64,000 nt of DNA, taken from assembly GCA_022410635.1 (NCBI GenBank), contig JAJVDF010000190.1, positions 1,245,156-1,309,155 of the forward strand. Reading direction: 5' to 3'. The translations under genes and the position numbers were made by a program. Below, piece after piece: positions 1-11,552 of this stretch. The DNA comes from Tretioscincus oriximinensis. Its lineage: Eukaryota; Chordata; Lepidosauria; Squamata; Gymnophthalmidae. Numbering within the stretch: the first letter of the stretch is position 1; each line of letters starts with the position of its first letter. Below the pieces are notes generated by a model that saw only the letters and a program-made list of their open reading frames with translations, made no database searches and was not told where the DNA came from.

Positions 1-358
1 GAAGTCAAATTAATAGCAGTGGGATTTTTTTTCAAGTCAGCAGCATAATAAATAAAAGAGCAAACGCATACAGAATAAATCCTTGAATAATTAAGAATGT
101 ATTTCACGCAGTTGCAGCTGGCTCAGGGCAGTGGGGGGAAAGGAAACTCAAGTGAATTGACTTTAATCTCTTTGAACCATGTTTTCATCTGACTTGGGTC
201 AAAATCATGCTAAGAATTGCTGGAATGTGCATTTTCAATCAGAACTTTGCCCTTTTCCTCCTTCGATTTACTGTACTGCATGGTAGTAGTTTTGGTGGAA
301 CCAAATATACTTGACTCTGAAGCATCAGTGACTGAAAGGGTCCTAGGGACTGACACCT
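1..358. other. unannotated single-copy-looking sequence
   Basis: A/T-rich sequence with no open frame, repeat signature or RNA motif I recognise. Confidence 0.5.
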
Positions 359-460
359 ACATTTATTTATTTACATTTTTATACCGCCATATACCCAAAG
401 GTCTCAGGGCGGTTAACAATAAAAACACAGTATATTAAAAACAACCCCATCTAAAGATTG
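359..460 (-). repeat. L2-clade LINE 3' tail fragment
   Basis: Begins with a TTTATTTATTTA tail and continues with the complement of the GAGACCTTYGGGTATA...GCGG consensus that ends at least ten repeats in this window, for example 53880-53960. Only the last 100 bp of the element remain. Assignment to the L2 clade is by analogy with longer copies that keep reverse-transcriptase sequence (25431 and 61184). Confidence 0.6.
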
Positions 461-647
461 GGGGAGGGACAGTTGTAGTAACTGGAGTTTCATAAAAATT
501 TCCTTCCAATATGGTGGTGCAGGATAAGGCAGGCTCTAGTCAGGAAGAAAGAAGACATCTAATATACTCGCTAATATGGTATAACAGATTTGTGCTAAAG
601 TAGCTTAATGCTCACTGTTATAGATTTAAAGTTAAAAGAACAAAAGA

Positions 648-1015
648 GNATAAGAAGAGCCCTGATGAATTGGGGCAAAGTGCATCTAGCCCACCATTCT
701 GTCTCACACAGAGGCCCACCAATTGCACCTGGGCAGCCTTAAACAGAAGGAGGCAGAACCTTCACCTATTCTTGACTTCCTGCAAATGGCATTTCAATAA
801 TTCTTGCTGTTTTTCCATCCTACTAGCCATTGACACACCTGTTTTCCATGAATTTATCTAATCCTGTCTTGAAGCTATTCAGCTACCACCACCAACTCTG
901 GAAGTAATTTTCATAGACCAATGATCTTCTGGGTGAAAAAATACATTCCTTTGTCTGTTCTAACTCTCCTGCCCACTAGAGGAGTGCCTCCAGTCCTAGT
1001 GTTGTGCGACAGAGA
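648..1015 (-). repeat. CR1 LINE 3' end
   Basis: Read on the minus strand this runs from the last codons of the CR1 reverse-transcriptase ORF through the 3' UTR to the typical end (GGACTAGATGGGC-like sequence, then TCTTAT). The block CATCTAG..CAGCATTCTGTCTCACACAGAGG matches copies at 10029, 38221 and 62440. It is 5'-truncated, the usual state for CR1. The frame is broken. Confidence 0.75.
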
Positions 1016-1019
1016 AAAT

Positions 1020-1262
1020 AAAGAGCCAGTCTGGTGTAGTGGTTAGTGTGTCAGACTCTTCTCTGAAAGTCTCATGGTTTCAGTCTGCACTCCTCCACAA
1101 AAACTAGTCGGGTGACCTTGGGCTATTCAGAGTTCTTTGGGAGTCTCTCAGCCCTACCAACTTCACAAGGTGTCTGTTATGAAGAACAAGTTATGTAAGC
1201 TTCTTTTATTCCCTTTGGATTGAGAAAAGCAAGGTATAAAATGTTGACTCTTCTTCTCCATT
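1020..1262 (+). repeat. MIR-like tRNA-derived SINE (family 1)
   Basis: Shows an A-box-like TGGTGTAGTGGTTAG, a decayed B box, and the CORE-like GGTGACCTTGGGC segment typical of MIR/CORE SINEs. The 3' end, GATTGAGAAAAGCAAGGTATAAAA, resembles an L2 tail. It lies directly after the CR1 fragment. Other copies are at 3097, 19436 (minus) and 29926. Confidence 0.7.
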
Positions 1263-2944
1263 GGATGCATGATTTTATATACTTCAATTTGTATTCCATA
1301 GAAGTCATTTCACAATATAACACAATTTTGTTTCCACAAACCATTTTGTACTGCAAAAACATAGTCGGCAAGTAATTGTCACCGATGGAGAATTTGGAGA
1401 CTGACAAACAATCAGAGGTTCAGCCTCCTGGTGTATCAACGGGTACTGTGAAAGGGCAGCCCGATCTACTTATTAAAATCCACAGCATCTTACAGATTTC
1501 AGGATCTATATTAAATTTAATTAAGTCACATTTCACCAACACTTTAAAAATTAAAAGCAACCTGAAACAAACAAACAAAAGAGTAAATCACTCTTGAAGG
1601 AGCAACTGCAATGCCTTCACCTAAGCTCAGGAATATCTCAAGTAAACCTCACAAAATTCTAAAACTTGTTACATGAAAACAAATCATATGGCTTCTTAAG
1701 GATATGAGGATTCTATTATGCGGATGTAGGATAGTGAAAGTGGCTGATACTTAACTGTATATAAAGCCTGCAAGACAAACATGTAAACATAGATGGAAGC
1801 TGATGCAATGGGTGATTCTGCATTTGCCAATATAGGAATAATCGGTGCCTCCTTTCCACTCACTGTTATGGTTCGTATTGTGTTTACTGGTTCAACATAT
1901 TGGCCACTGCAGAATTGTCCTAGGAATGCCATGCCTTTGATATATTTTGGAATAAGACTCAGTATCTTGTCCCAAAAGCATGGAATATGAATATCGGAAT
2001 CAGATTCACTGCCATTAAAGGAAAGTAAAGGGGCTTTCAAGAAGGAGTGTTTGGTAGCAGATAATTATTTATAGCAATTCCTCCCCTGGGAGAGGCAGGA
2101 ACGGTGCTGACTTTGTTTTCTTTTCCAAACGAAACAAAATCTTTATGCTCTTCAATGATTTTCTGTTCACTGCAATTACTGTTCTTTTATCATCTGTATA
2201 AAGGCTCCACTTTTTTACAGATGTTATCGATTTTGCTGCCTTGAGAACGATCATTTGAATCACACAAACGACACAACAAAACCTACCATGGGGGTACTTT
2301 GCAATTTTTCTAAAGAATGTGGATCCTGTTGATAAGAATGGGTCAAGTTTCAAGCATATGGCTTTTGATATAATTGGGGATTTTATCAATAGTTGATTTC
2401 ATTTCCTAATGCTTGTTCCATTAGAGATTACTATGGCCTTGTTCAGACTGGACATTCCAGAATTGACAAGGTCTATGGAACTGATGGGGAAGAAGGGAGA
2501 GGGAAGGCCAGAACGACCATCTTGTGTTCCCAGAGAAGCCAGCATTAGGCTGCATCTCCTTTATCCAGATTCTCAAGGGAATTGTTTTCCATTAGGAAAA
2601 ATGGAAAGTGGGCTCACATAAGATGTCTTTGCTATAAAATGTAAAGCCAATCTTAGTTCTGCTTTTCCCTTATCCTGCGATGTTTGTGTGGGAATCCCTC
2701 TCCTTCCAGCAACATTATCGATGTAAAAACATTATCGATGTACATACTTGTTTCCCTCATAGAGAGGTTTGCCCTACATATGTGGATTCTTTTTGCCTAC
2801 AGAGTATCCTTGGCCCACAAAGGGCTGTCTCAAGCAGCAGAAGAAAAATCCCTCCCCTGTTAGAGGCTGTGGTCATGATCTCTTTGATAGCAAATCCAAC
2901 AATCCAAGATGAGAGACACAGGGTAAAGCTACATAAAATATGGA
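1263..2944. other. unassigned stretch with two minus-strand open frames
   Basis: No recognisable repeat. Two consecutive minus-strand frames of 114 codons (1696-2040) and 106 codons (2069-2389) lie here. Neither has a domain I recognise, and both lack convincing splice or promoter context, so I treat them as chance or decayed frames. A short direct duplication of ACATTATCGATGTA lies at 2712-2725 and 2729-2742. Confidence 0.4.
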
Positions 2945-3925
2945 AGAAACTGTATCCCCCGAGAAAAGCTACTATACAAATAGGACAGCATATAACCTTG
3001 TGTGTAACAAGATCAAAAATAATTTATTGTATAATATAATCCTAATATAATCAAAACAAGCATACGCAGGCAAGATAAAAATCGCCTCAAATCCTAGAAA
3101 GCCAATTTGGTGTAGTGGTTATAGTGTTGGACTCGTACCTGGTAGTCTCCCAGTTTGATTCCCCACTCCTCCAGGAAGGCCAGCTGGGTGAGCTTGGGCC
3201 AGTCACAGTTCTTTGAACTTTTTCAGCCCCACCTACTCCACAGGGTGTCTGTTGTGGAGAAAGCAACAAAAGCTATGTGTGTCACCCTATGGTTGGCCAC
3301 CCTGACACCTTCGGGTATAGGGTGGGATACAAGTACAAATAAATAAATAAAATAAAATAAATAATACATATATGCACAGGTATGGGTAAGACAATAGTCC
3401 AAAAAAATAGGCATCATACAACGGGAAAAAGAACACAATAGTCCATATTGTCAGCCAGCATCGCCTCCAAACTAGGAACAAAGATGTTAAAACATCAAAA
3501 CCTATGTTCCAGTGATAAACGCCATTGAGGAGGAAATGTTGCGAAGCGCGCAGGTGGTTCCGGCGTTTTTTTTTTAAGCCTCCGAAGATATGTTATGGTC
3601 AAATATCATTTACTTTACTTATAAGGACATTTTTGGGTCTTTGACCTGTATACAGACTGATAACTATGCTAAACTTCATTCTATACATACAGGCTGACAA
3701 TATGTGTTCTTTTTCCCATTGTCTGATGCCTATTTCTTTGGACTATTGTCTTGCACATATCTGTGTATATANGTATTAGTGTTGAAGGCGATTTTTATGT
3801 TGCCTGTGTATGTTTATTTTGATTATATTAGGATTATATTATACACTAAACTATTTTTGATCTTGTTACACACAAGGTTATATGCTGTCCTATTTGTATA
3901 GTAGCTTTACTCGGGGGATAAAGTC
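2945..3925. mobile_element. foldback element with long inverted arms, split by a SINE
   Basis: The left arm (about 2958-3096 plus 3366-3455) is the reverse complement of the right arm (about 3693-3915). Matching landmarks are ACACAAGGTTATATGCTGTCC, the GGATTATATTATACA block and TTTGGACTATTGTCTT. The arms total roughly 230 bp with perhaps 85-90% identity by eye. The loop (3456-3692) is unique and contains AACGCC near 3519 and GGCGTT near 3562, flanking GAGGA...GCGAAGCGCGC, a hammerhead-like arrangement with a changed core. I infer a transposon, possibly Penelope-like, but found no coding remnant. Confidence 0.55.
3097..3365 (+). repeat. MIR-like SINE (family 1) inserted in the foldback arm
   Basis: Near-complete copy: box A TGGTGTAGTGGTTA, box B GTTTGATTCCCC, CORE-like segment GAGCTTGGGCCAGTCACAG, an L2-like end CTTCGGGTATAGGGTGGGATA, and an AAATAAATAAAATAAA tail. 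It interrupts the left arm of the foldback element, so it arrived later. Confidence 0.8.
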
Positions 3926-4129
3926 TCTTTGATAGCGTCAGGAATACTAATGCATATATCACACGTTACATAAGCACATCTTCTTGTCGCTTGTATCCTG
4001 TCATAGACACATGAGAAGAATGGAGAGCCTAAAGTGTGGTATTCTACACNCTCAGAATAGTTGGTATCTCTGTGCTGAATTGTGTATCACAGGCACAGCT
4101 GCTGCTTAGATAAGGGGGTTTTCCCATTA
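3926..4129. other. unannotated
   Basis: Contains one ambiguous base and no recognisable feature. Confidence 0.4.
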
Positions 4130-4274
4130 TAGGCTGACCAGATGACCCCTTTGGGGGAGGGTGAAAACCCGTTTTTGGGGTGCCTCCCGTATTTTTCTGA
4201 GGAAAAAAATAATAATAAAAAATTCCTCAGAAAAAATTGGGAGGCACCCCAAAAGGGGTCATCTGGTTGGCCTA
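4130..4274. mobile_element. palindromic MITE, TAGGCTGACC family (short type)
   Basis: Starts TAGGCTGACCAGATGACCCC and ends with the inverse GGGGTCATCTGGTTGGCCTA. The inner part is also self-complementary (GGGGTGCCTCCC against GGGAGGCACCCC), leaving an A-rich loop. It has no coding capacity. Sisters lie at 24031 and 38281, with longer relatives at 27822, 47432 and 54245. A CATTA pentamer flanks both ends, which may be part of a decayed target duplication. Confidence 0.8.
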
Positions 4275-4709
4275 CATTACAACCTTAAATCACTATTTCT
4301 TTTAAAGTCCAGAAAAAAGCATTCATGATCGCGCCACACCATCTTCAGGTTTCCATCCCGTTCTGAAACATTGCCTAGAAATCGCGCCACATGATGAACC
4401 TCATAAGGCATTCCTGCGCTTGGCTTCCTACAGTTCCCAGTGTTCTCTGTGGGCCAGCATTCTCAGTGAGTGGATCACTGAACACCCACAACCTCATGGG
4501 GTGGATTGAAGGTGATGTTGTGACCAACTTGGAGACAGACTCTGAAATGCTCGGCTTCTCAGCAATCACATTATACAACCCTTAAAGTGACACTTTAGGA
4601 GTTGGATTCTTATCCCCTCCAACATTCATGAAATCTTGGCCTTAGCGCAGGGACTGCTTGCGTAACTCTTAGCTGACACAAACATTCTGGAGTAGAAAAG
4701 ACAGATGGG
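4275..4709. other. unannotated
   Basis: No recognisable repeat or gene. Open frames on both strands overlap the same stretch (4375-4585) and look like chance. Confidence 0.4.
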
Positions 4710-4945
4710 AGAAGAAAAAGTAGTCGTAGGAGAGTCTGATTTTTATACACCATCTTTCTCACCCAGAGGCTTACAGCTATTCCATCTACCCCACCAAATT
4801 AGGGGTAGTACTCATGAATCTATTTGAAATGTAGATTGCAAATCTACTTTCTTTCAAATAGCTGAGCTGCCTAGGCCTGTAGAGGCTTCAAGAGCAGCTC
4901 TCTCGGTTGAAAGACTGTCTCTTAATCACAGCGCCATTCGTGCCT
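4710..4945 (-). repeat. diverged tRNA-headed SINE (family 2)
   Basis: On the minus strand this follows the SINE family best preserved at 31411 and 6944: a GAGAAAG-type tail, a TTCGAATAGCTG-like block (here TTTCAAATAGCTGAG), and a tRNA-like head near GGCACGAATGGCG. Divergence is high, so this is an old copy. Confidence 0.55.
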
Positions 4946-5533
4946 GAACAATGGAGGGCTGCACAGTATAATTTCTAAGATATTTTAGAGTCCTTTTTGT
5001 GATGACAGCTTAAGTTCTTAATCACAATGCTCTGCTGAATGATTCTTGCTTTTGCACAGTTTCATTTTCCCCCCTATTTTTCATACTAAAACAGCCGATT
5101 CATCCATCCAGCCTTCTTTTTCCCACAAAAAAATTATTCTGGTAAATACTGCTGTGAAACTTTGTAATAAAACATATAAAGGAAATGATGTGTGATACAC
5201 TAGTGAAACTTTTTAATTAAAACATCTGTTCAAAGCTAACCTGTGTATATGTTGAGCTTATCTGTCCAAATGAACATGGGGGAAGACACATCGCTGTGCA
5301 AATATCATTAAGCAGCTTCTAAACAGATTTTTCCAAGAATGTAAATATATAATTTATTTGCACTCGTTACAATTGCTAAAAAAGGGCCATAGCTTCTGTT
5401 TAGAGTCAAGGAAGCCAAGTTTGGAAAAATGCCTTAGAGGCTTTTAACTCCCATGATCCTTGGATAAATTATGCAGAAATTCTAGAGAACTGAGACACAC
5501 AGTGACATTTTGTAAAATATAGTTTTGCCTTTA
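4946..5533. other. A/T-rich unique sequence, possible conserved non-coding element
   Basis: No repeat signature. It contains scattered homeodomain-like AATTAA/TAAT cores and a GTGCAAATATCATTAAG stretch around 5297. The lack of repeats and the motif texture make it a candidate for cross-species comparison, but this is a weak inference. Confidence 0.25.
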
Positions 5534-5720
5534 CAGGTGAAATCCCATTACAACGAATGCTAAGGGGTCGGGTGGATGTGTTCATTATAATTAAATTTTG
5601 AAATACGAAACCCATTGTAACCAACATTATTCTTACAGGTGTTCCGCCAGGACTTTCAAATTTGTTTGTTTTTCTGCAAATTTTGTTATATCTGGGTTCT
5701 TTATAATGGGGTTTCACCTG
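5534..5720. mobile_element. MITE with CAGGTGAAA terminal inverted repeats (pogo/Tigger-like)
   Basis: The left end CAGGTGAAATCCCATTACAA pairs with the right end TTATAATGGGGTTTCACCTG. The 187-bp body holds motifs such as CGAAACCCATTGTAA, but no ORF. A TA precedes the left end; the right side reads CA. The CAG ends and body texture resemble pogo/Tigger MITEs, which duplicate TA. The family call is inference. Confidence 0.6.
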
Positions 5721-6943
5721 CAAATGGCTGCATTCTCACTGGAGTGAAAAAAGCTGTTTTAGAAGAAGGAGAGTGAAATCAGAGTTGCCCTATATGAAAT
5801 AGTATTTTTTTTACTCAGTTCTAAATTGGGTTTTCTGGTCACACAGGGGACGCAAGATTCCAGTTTCGCTTTGGAGTAACTATCCCCACTACAGAAAAGC
5901 CTACAGTTGTTTGTGGCCTGGACATGTTTTTTATTGTCCAATCCTATTGCAGAGTTAGCATCTCAGTTTTGGCAGGGTCTTGTTCCCATTTCTTCATCTG
6001 TGTTGTGTGTTCGCTTGTGTGTAAAGTAGCTACTTGAGGTTAGGTGGTTGCCTGTAGGCAAGCAAAGGAGCAGACTACAGTGCCATTTTTGGACAAGCTC
6101 TCAGTAGGAAAGGCACAGTCTTATAAGACATCAATCCATCGTGCAGATAAAGCCATCTAATGTACTCCCTGGTCTGGTCTATTATTTCAGCCTAGTGTGG
6201 ACACTGCTCTAAACTCTAGCCATTAAATTGCACTGTCTTTCCTCATACAACACTCCCTTTCCCTTTGCTACAGTGGTCTGTCAACTCCATAATCCATCAG
6301 TTGCTACTCAGTATGCTATTTTTAACTATGTATTGAATTTAGAGTCATTCCTTATAATGAATTTAGAGTAAAAAATCTCACCATCTCAAGATTCTGATGA
6401 AATTTCTTACAGGGGTTCCTTACTTTGAATCAAGTACTTCCAAATGTATAGCTGGCTAAACATGACTGTACATTTTGTTGCACAGCCCTGTCAGCCAAGT
6501 TTGAGCCTCAGCCATATAAAAAGCAAGAGGACTAGGCAATTAGTTTTGCCAGTTTGTTAAACCCTAATAGCTGTGCAGGTTTCTCAAGTTTCACCCCTAT
6601 ACTACTACCATGTCCATTTTTACAGCTTCTGAAAGTTGACCANCACATCGATGTGGTCCGCACAACATTTTGGACCCCTTTATTTGAGAGCTCCTAGAAC
6701 CTTCATTTTTTAGTCTTATGACCTTAAATTTTGTATAGCATAGTTTTCTGTCATGAGGAACCCCTGCAGCAAATTTTATCAAAATCTGGTGAGATGGGGA
6801 CCACTATTTCACTTGACGTGGAACAGCTATCTCTATCTATATTTAGATTGTGACCCACTAAATGATCATGTAATATCAGGCAGGTATAAAAAAAATTTGT
6901 TTTATCTGGAGTATTGATAAACTATTTTACTAATAGTCCGTGC
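5721..6943. other. unannotated
   Basis: No gene or repeat recognised. The longest frames are about 60 codons and fall in no conserved pattern. Confidence 0.4.
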
Positions 6944-7252
6944 AGGCACGGATAGCTCAGTTGCTTAGGAATTCGTCTCCCACCTGGGAGATCTGGTTTC
7001 GAAGCCCTGTGTTGGAAGTGGGGAGGGGTGAGCACCTTCCACTAGCCTGTAGCTCTAGCCAACCCAGCTATTCGAAAGCATGAATTGCAAGAAATTGCAA
7101 CTGAATGCAAGTAGATACATGGGAACCACCACAGCTTGGTGGGGAAGATAGAATGTGAGCCTTCGGGCAAAATATATCTTTGTAAGCCGCTTTGAGTCCC
7201 TTTGGAAGGTGAGAAAAGCGGGGTATAAGAACCAAGTTCTTCTTCTTCTAAA
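6944..7252 (+). repeat. tRNA-headed SINE (family 2), near full length
   Basis: The head GCACGGATAGCTCAGTTGC carries a canonical A box, and GGTTTCGAAGCC is a B box. Together they resemble a tRNA-Lys-type promoter. The body has GGGGAGGGGTGAGCACCTTCC and TAGCTCTAGCCAACCCAGC. The tail GAGAAAAGCGGGGTATAAGAA ends in CTT repeats and resembles L2 ends. Sister at 31411. Confidence 0.8.
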
Positions 7253-10028
7253 ATACTAAACAATACAGCAAAGATAGGACGGAACAAATTATAATGTTCT
7301 TGAACACACACACACAAAAACAAAAAATGGCAAAAATTTAAACATTGCTTTTTGAATGTGCATGTCCTAGATGAACAAACTGCATACATTTGCAAATACA
7401 AAGAAGCATTTAAGTCACTGTAATCTAGATAGAAAGTAGCTATCTTGCTTTTATATATTGGCAATCTGTACATAGATAATTTTATTTGGACTTGACTACA
7501 TATTCAAATATTAGTATATCATTTTTGTTTGATCTTGCCTTTACTAGAGTCTTTTATCTCTGTCAGAGTTGTAGTCCTTGGATGGGAAAGCAAAAAGTAA
7601 AAAGATGTGGCAATAAAAATTTGCTGAATGTATCTGGTTTAAAACCCAACAGATCACAACTCCTAATCTAATACCCAACAGAGAAGGTGAACAGTGACAC
7701 ATAGATGTCTTTACGAGGTCTGGAGGATGTGTATGACCTTTAAAAACATGCTTTTTCCTAAGTAAACAAATAGGCAACAGTGCGCACAAAGTGTAGTTGG
7801 CTATAGCACAGCAAACATATATTTATTTCAGTTGGGGATATGAGTCTGACTAGTTTCCCTTTTCTTTCTGACGTGTTCCAGGAATTATGACATCACTAAA
7901 AAGAAACAAAAGCCTGTTCTGCATCTGGCCTTAATCTAGATTATATTCTGGGGTAGGGTTCCCTATCTTTAAATGGCAAGTGGACACAGGCCTCTTTCCA
8001 GAACAGATTATGATTCAGTGGAAAGACTCTTAATAGATCAGCTAAATTTTTGGTGTTCCTGTTCCGTTTCTAAACGCACTCTAATGTAAAGTGGACTTTC
8101 TGTTCCATATACTTTCAAGTTTCAGGCTCTGGTACACATTTACTTTTAAAACTTCTTCAGTTCTACATAATAAGCTTAATCTGTGTGTGGGGCTTTTCTG
8201 GAAAAAAACAAAACAGAAAATAAAAGATCAAGCTCGTTCTTCAGGACTGAAGAACGTTTAAAAATAAATGTGCAACCAGATCCAAAACTTAATATCAAAG
8301 AAGCTATATTTCTCCTTTGCACACAATTTTCTGAAGTCGAATTAAAACCTTCTTGGTCATGACACCTTGCTTGTCACCTGCAGCTATGATGTCTGCAGCA
8401 TCCCCCCTTCTGCATTGCTCCATGTGCACATGAAACAGAGATGACACGAGCCCTCACCTCGTTTTGTTAAACTGCCTCCCCTCTGGGCTATAAAGCCTCC
8501 TGCGCAATGTGTTTGTGCATACAGAGAAAACAGGAAGGGCAGCATCTGCTTGTCTGAGCCATCTAATTACAGCACATTCACAGGCGTCTCGGCTTGCCAC
8601 CAAGAAGTGACGAGGCAACCCCTCCTACTCCCATCTAGGATACATTATGACACCTGGCGCTTTTCGTGTCCTCATCCATCAATCCAAGGCCATTCAGAAA
8701 ATGCAACAGGATCATACCAGGTCCATTAATGGAGCAAGGCAGCAGGAAAAGGTGATATTGATCTCTCTGCAGGTAAAAGAACGCTGAGATGGCACTCCTG
8801 CTACACATGCACTTTGCGGTGGGCTGCAGTCAATGCAGTAGATCTATGTCTCATTCAAAACTTATTTGCCATGCCTGCAAATCTCTCCTAAGGCCTGGAA
8901 GCCTTCTTATAAACTGTGGGTAGTTTGGTATGCATAGAATAAGGATGAAGAAGGAAGAACTGTAACCTCACACTTAAAGTATGCATACGGCATGGGTCTC
9001 TTCCTCTGTTCTGCTTATCAGNTTGGAATATTATGCTGCCAGTTGACACCTCCTGGTTTCATTGTGCTGGTAGAAGATGCACTACAGGAATCCTGCCTCA
9101 AGCATTCAGTTACAGCTGCATTACTGCTTTCCTGTACAAATTCATCCTTAGGCATTAAACTCCAGGTGAGTATAGAGGATAGTTGACAACATAAACTGGA
9201 AATTAAGGTCTTAATTGATTTTATGAAGGTATCCTTATCTCCCTGTTTAGACAGAAAAGTCTGAACAATCTCTCCGTGGCTATACACCAAAGGCAACAGT
9301 ACGATCTACCCAACATTCCTTTGGTTTCTTTGTCCCTGCTTCAACTCATGTCAAAAGGCATAAACAGATCCAGCAGAGAAGCTAACAGTATCAGTCACCA
9401 CACCTTTCAACCCTTTCTTCTCTAGACAAACAATTACAGCTGCAATGTTATCTTTATTCCCTTTAGTTTTGCTCCTATGATCAAAGAAAGGAAAAGAGAC
9501 CTGTCCAACACCACAAACTGGTATTCTAAAAAACAATGTGGGTTATTCTAGTTCTGCATTCAGATTACAGCAATACAGCAAGAAGTGCCCATTTAAATAA
9601 ACTGGAGGATGGGCTGCCCTGCATCCCAATCACCAACTAAGACAAAACATTTGCTCTGACAATGTTACCTAGGCTGGTGGTAACATGAGCTGAAAGAAGA
9701 TTTGGCTCAAATATCTCCTACAATGCAGCATAAATTTGACTCTGACAAATTAGTAATATCAAACTTAGATTTGCACATATGTTACTTATTAGGGCATGAC
9801 AAACAAGCCCTGACAGCTGTTCCGCATAGCTGCCAGCATGCGTGCCACTCAGCCTCAAGTTGTTTTATCACAACTGCTTTCTAGCATGTGGCAAGGTGAA
9901 AGCACAGGTCACCCGGACACCCAATTGTCAAGCGACATCATATTCTCAAGTTGCAAATCTAGCCTAAATTTATGTGGAGGTGGCAGTCCTGTGTTCTCCC
10001 CAATGACATCTGCAATAAGGGCCTCCTG
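7253..10028. other. unannotated intergenic sequence
   Basis: About 2.8 kb with no repeat or exon I can support. The open frame at 7042-7473 (minus) mostly overlaps the SINE upstream and is an artefact of it. The 8330-8700 part is less A/T-rich than its surroundings but shows no coding frame. Confidence 0.4.
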
Positions 10029-10405
10029 AACATGAGAACATAAGAGGAGCCGTGCTGAATTGGTCCGGAGCCCATCTAGTCCAGCATTCTGTCTCACACA
10101 GAGGCCCACCAATTGCATCTGGGCAGTCTGAACAGAAGAAGGCAAAATCTTCGACTGTTCTCCACGCCCTGAAAATGGTATTTCAGNAATACTGTCTGTT
10201 GCTCCATCTTGGAGGCAGTATCAAGACATCCAGCTTAGTAGCTGTTTATACCCTTGGCTTCCATGAACTTGTCTAATCCTGTTTTAAAACTATCCAGGCT
10301 GCTAGCTACCACCACCTCTTCTGGAAGTAAATTCCAAATGCAAATGACCTCTGGGTGAAAAAATACTTTACCTTGTCTGTCCTCACTCTTCTGCACATCA
10401 GCTTC
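10029..10405 (-). repeat. CR1 LINE 3' end with ORF2 C-terminal codons
   Basis: The minus strand encodes a stretch including IWNLLPEEVVVASSLDSFK, the C-terminal WN-LP-x-x-V pattern of CR1/Jockey-type reverse-transcriptase proteins, then stops. The 3' UTR follows and ends in the GACTAGATGGGCT...TCTTATGTTCTCATG terminus that is typical of CR1. 5'-truncated and inactive. Confidence 0.85.
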
Positions 10406-10554
10406 AACCAAAAGTAAAAAAAGGGTTCCCAACAAAAAAACAACCAGAGGTCTAGGTTGGTACAGGAGTGGTATGGAAAGACTACCATATCAAATATAAA
10501 TACTCAAAACTAACAGCAAAATTGCATACACAATAATTTAGAACATTGAAACAG

Positions 10555-10700
10555 CCATACTATACTAAAAGTACCAAGTTAAAGAAGTGCATCTTCAAAT
10601 GTTTTCTGGATGCATACAGAGATGGTGATTGATGCACCTCAAGGGGGAGGCTATCCCATAGTCTGTACACATAACTCCGCCTTTCTAAGAGCAAGNTGAA
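10555..10700 (-). repeat. L2-clade LINE 3' fragment
   Basis: Matches, in inverted orientation, the segment found at 25810-25850 and 53760-53800: TTGATGCACCTCAAGGGG and the AAGTGCATCTTCAAATG block. Tail missing. Confidence 0.55.
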
Positions 10701-11456
10701 ATTTAAAGAAACCACATCTAATTATTGCACCCAATAATGTGATTGGGTGACTGCTGAAGATACTTCATACATGAAAATATTGCTTTGGACTACTGCTGAC
10801 ATGTCTCACAGACAGAATTACCACAAAAATGTGGGACAAGTGTTTTGCAGCTTTAATGGATATGGAAAAGGGGAACGTTTACCTGGTGCCGGTTATAATA
10901 CCTGCAGCATCTGATGAAGAAAACCCATACTTTTCCACTGCAAGACTCCTTTTTTGTGTGATAATCCTATTTACATTGACAAACGCTACCTGAAACTAAT
11001 TAGTTTTGCTGTTTTGGTGAATCAAGAACAAAAACTGACATTTTCATCTCCACTGGTGATGAAAAGCTCACATCAGACGTGGACAAAAATCACTGAGAGC
11101 ATAAAATACTCAGAACATTTTCCATTAGTGAGAATAAAAATAATTCTGAGCTATAGCAAGATCTCCATATTATCTTTGATCTGCCCTTCTGTAACTCTAT
11201 TTGGGATCTTGATTTTGAATGCCAATTCTGGAAATAATATATTTGAAGAAGGAAAAGATGGCTAACATGAATCTTGAAAGAGATAAATATAGATCTTGAA
11301 GAAACGAGCTGCTTGCCTTAAATGGTCAGGCCCAAAGTCACAGTGAAAGTTTTTATTAAAAGAACACTCAATGAGTGATGAGTAAAATACAAGACATAAT
11401 TGAAAATCTGTGCTGCTGTATACGATTGAAGGCTATGTTGTATGTTCAAAAAAGTG
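10701..11456. other. unannotated
   Basis: Contains a 103-codon plus-strand open frame (10954-11265) with no recognisable domain. Nothing else seen. Confidence 0.35.
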
Positions 11457-11552
11457 CCCCTTGGTGTTGGTCTGAGGTGTACTTTTAATCCATCTTTAAT
11501 CCTGAGTAATTGGAGTAATCCAGGTTCCTTCCTGGTTCAGTTCTTTGGGATT
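11457..11552 (-). repeat. dispersed repeat with CTGAAGA..GAAAC-type core (family E)
   Basis: The complement of CTTTTAATCCATCTTTAATCC here matches GATGGATTAAAAGTA at 52432, 58693 and 43090. The TGGTTCAGTTCTTTGGGA part also matches 43098-43120 in the plus orientation. It abuts the PLE remnant, so it may belong to another PLE-type terminal repeat. Confidence 0.35.

Noticed and set aside
6944..7030. Functional tRNA gene at the SINE head
   Set aside because: Only the A and B boxes are kept; the acceptor stem and cloverleaf do not close and the same head recurs in other SINE copies.
7042..7473. 143-codon minus-strand ORF as a gene
   Set aside because: Its C-terminal half is antisense to the family 2 SINE and the rest is low-complexity A/T-rich sequence.
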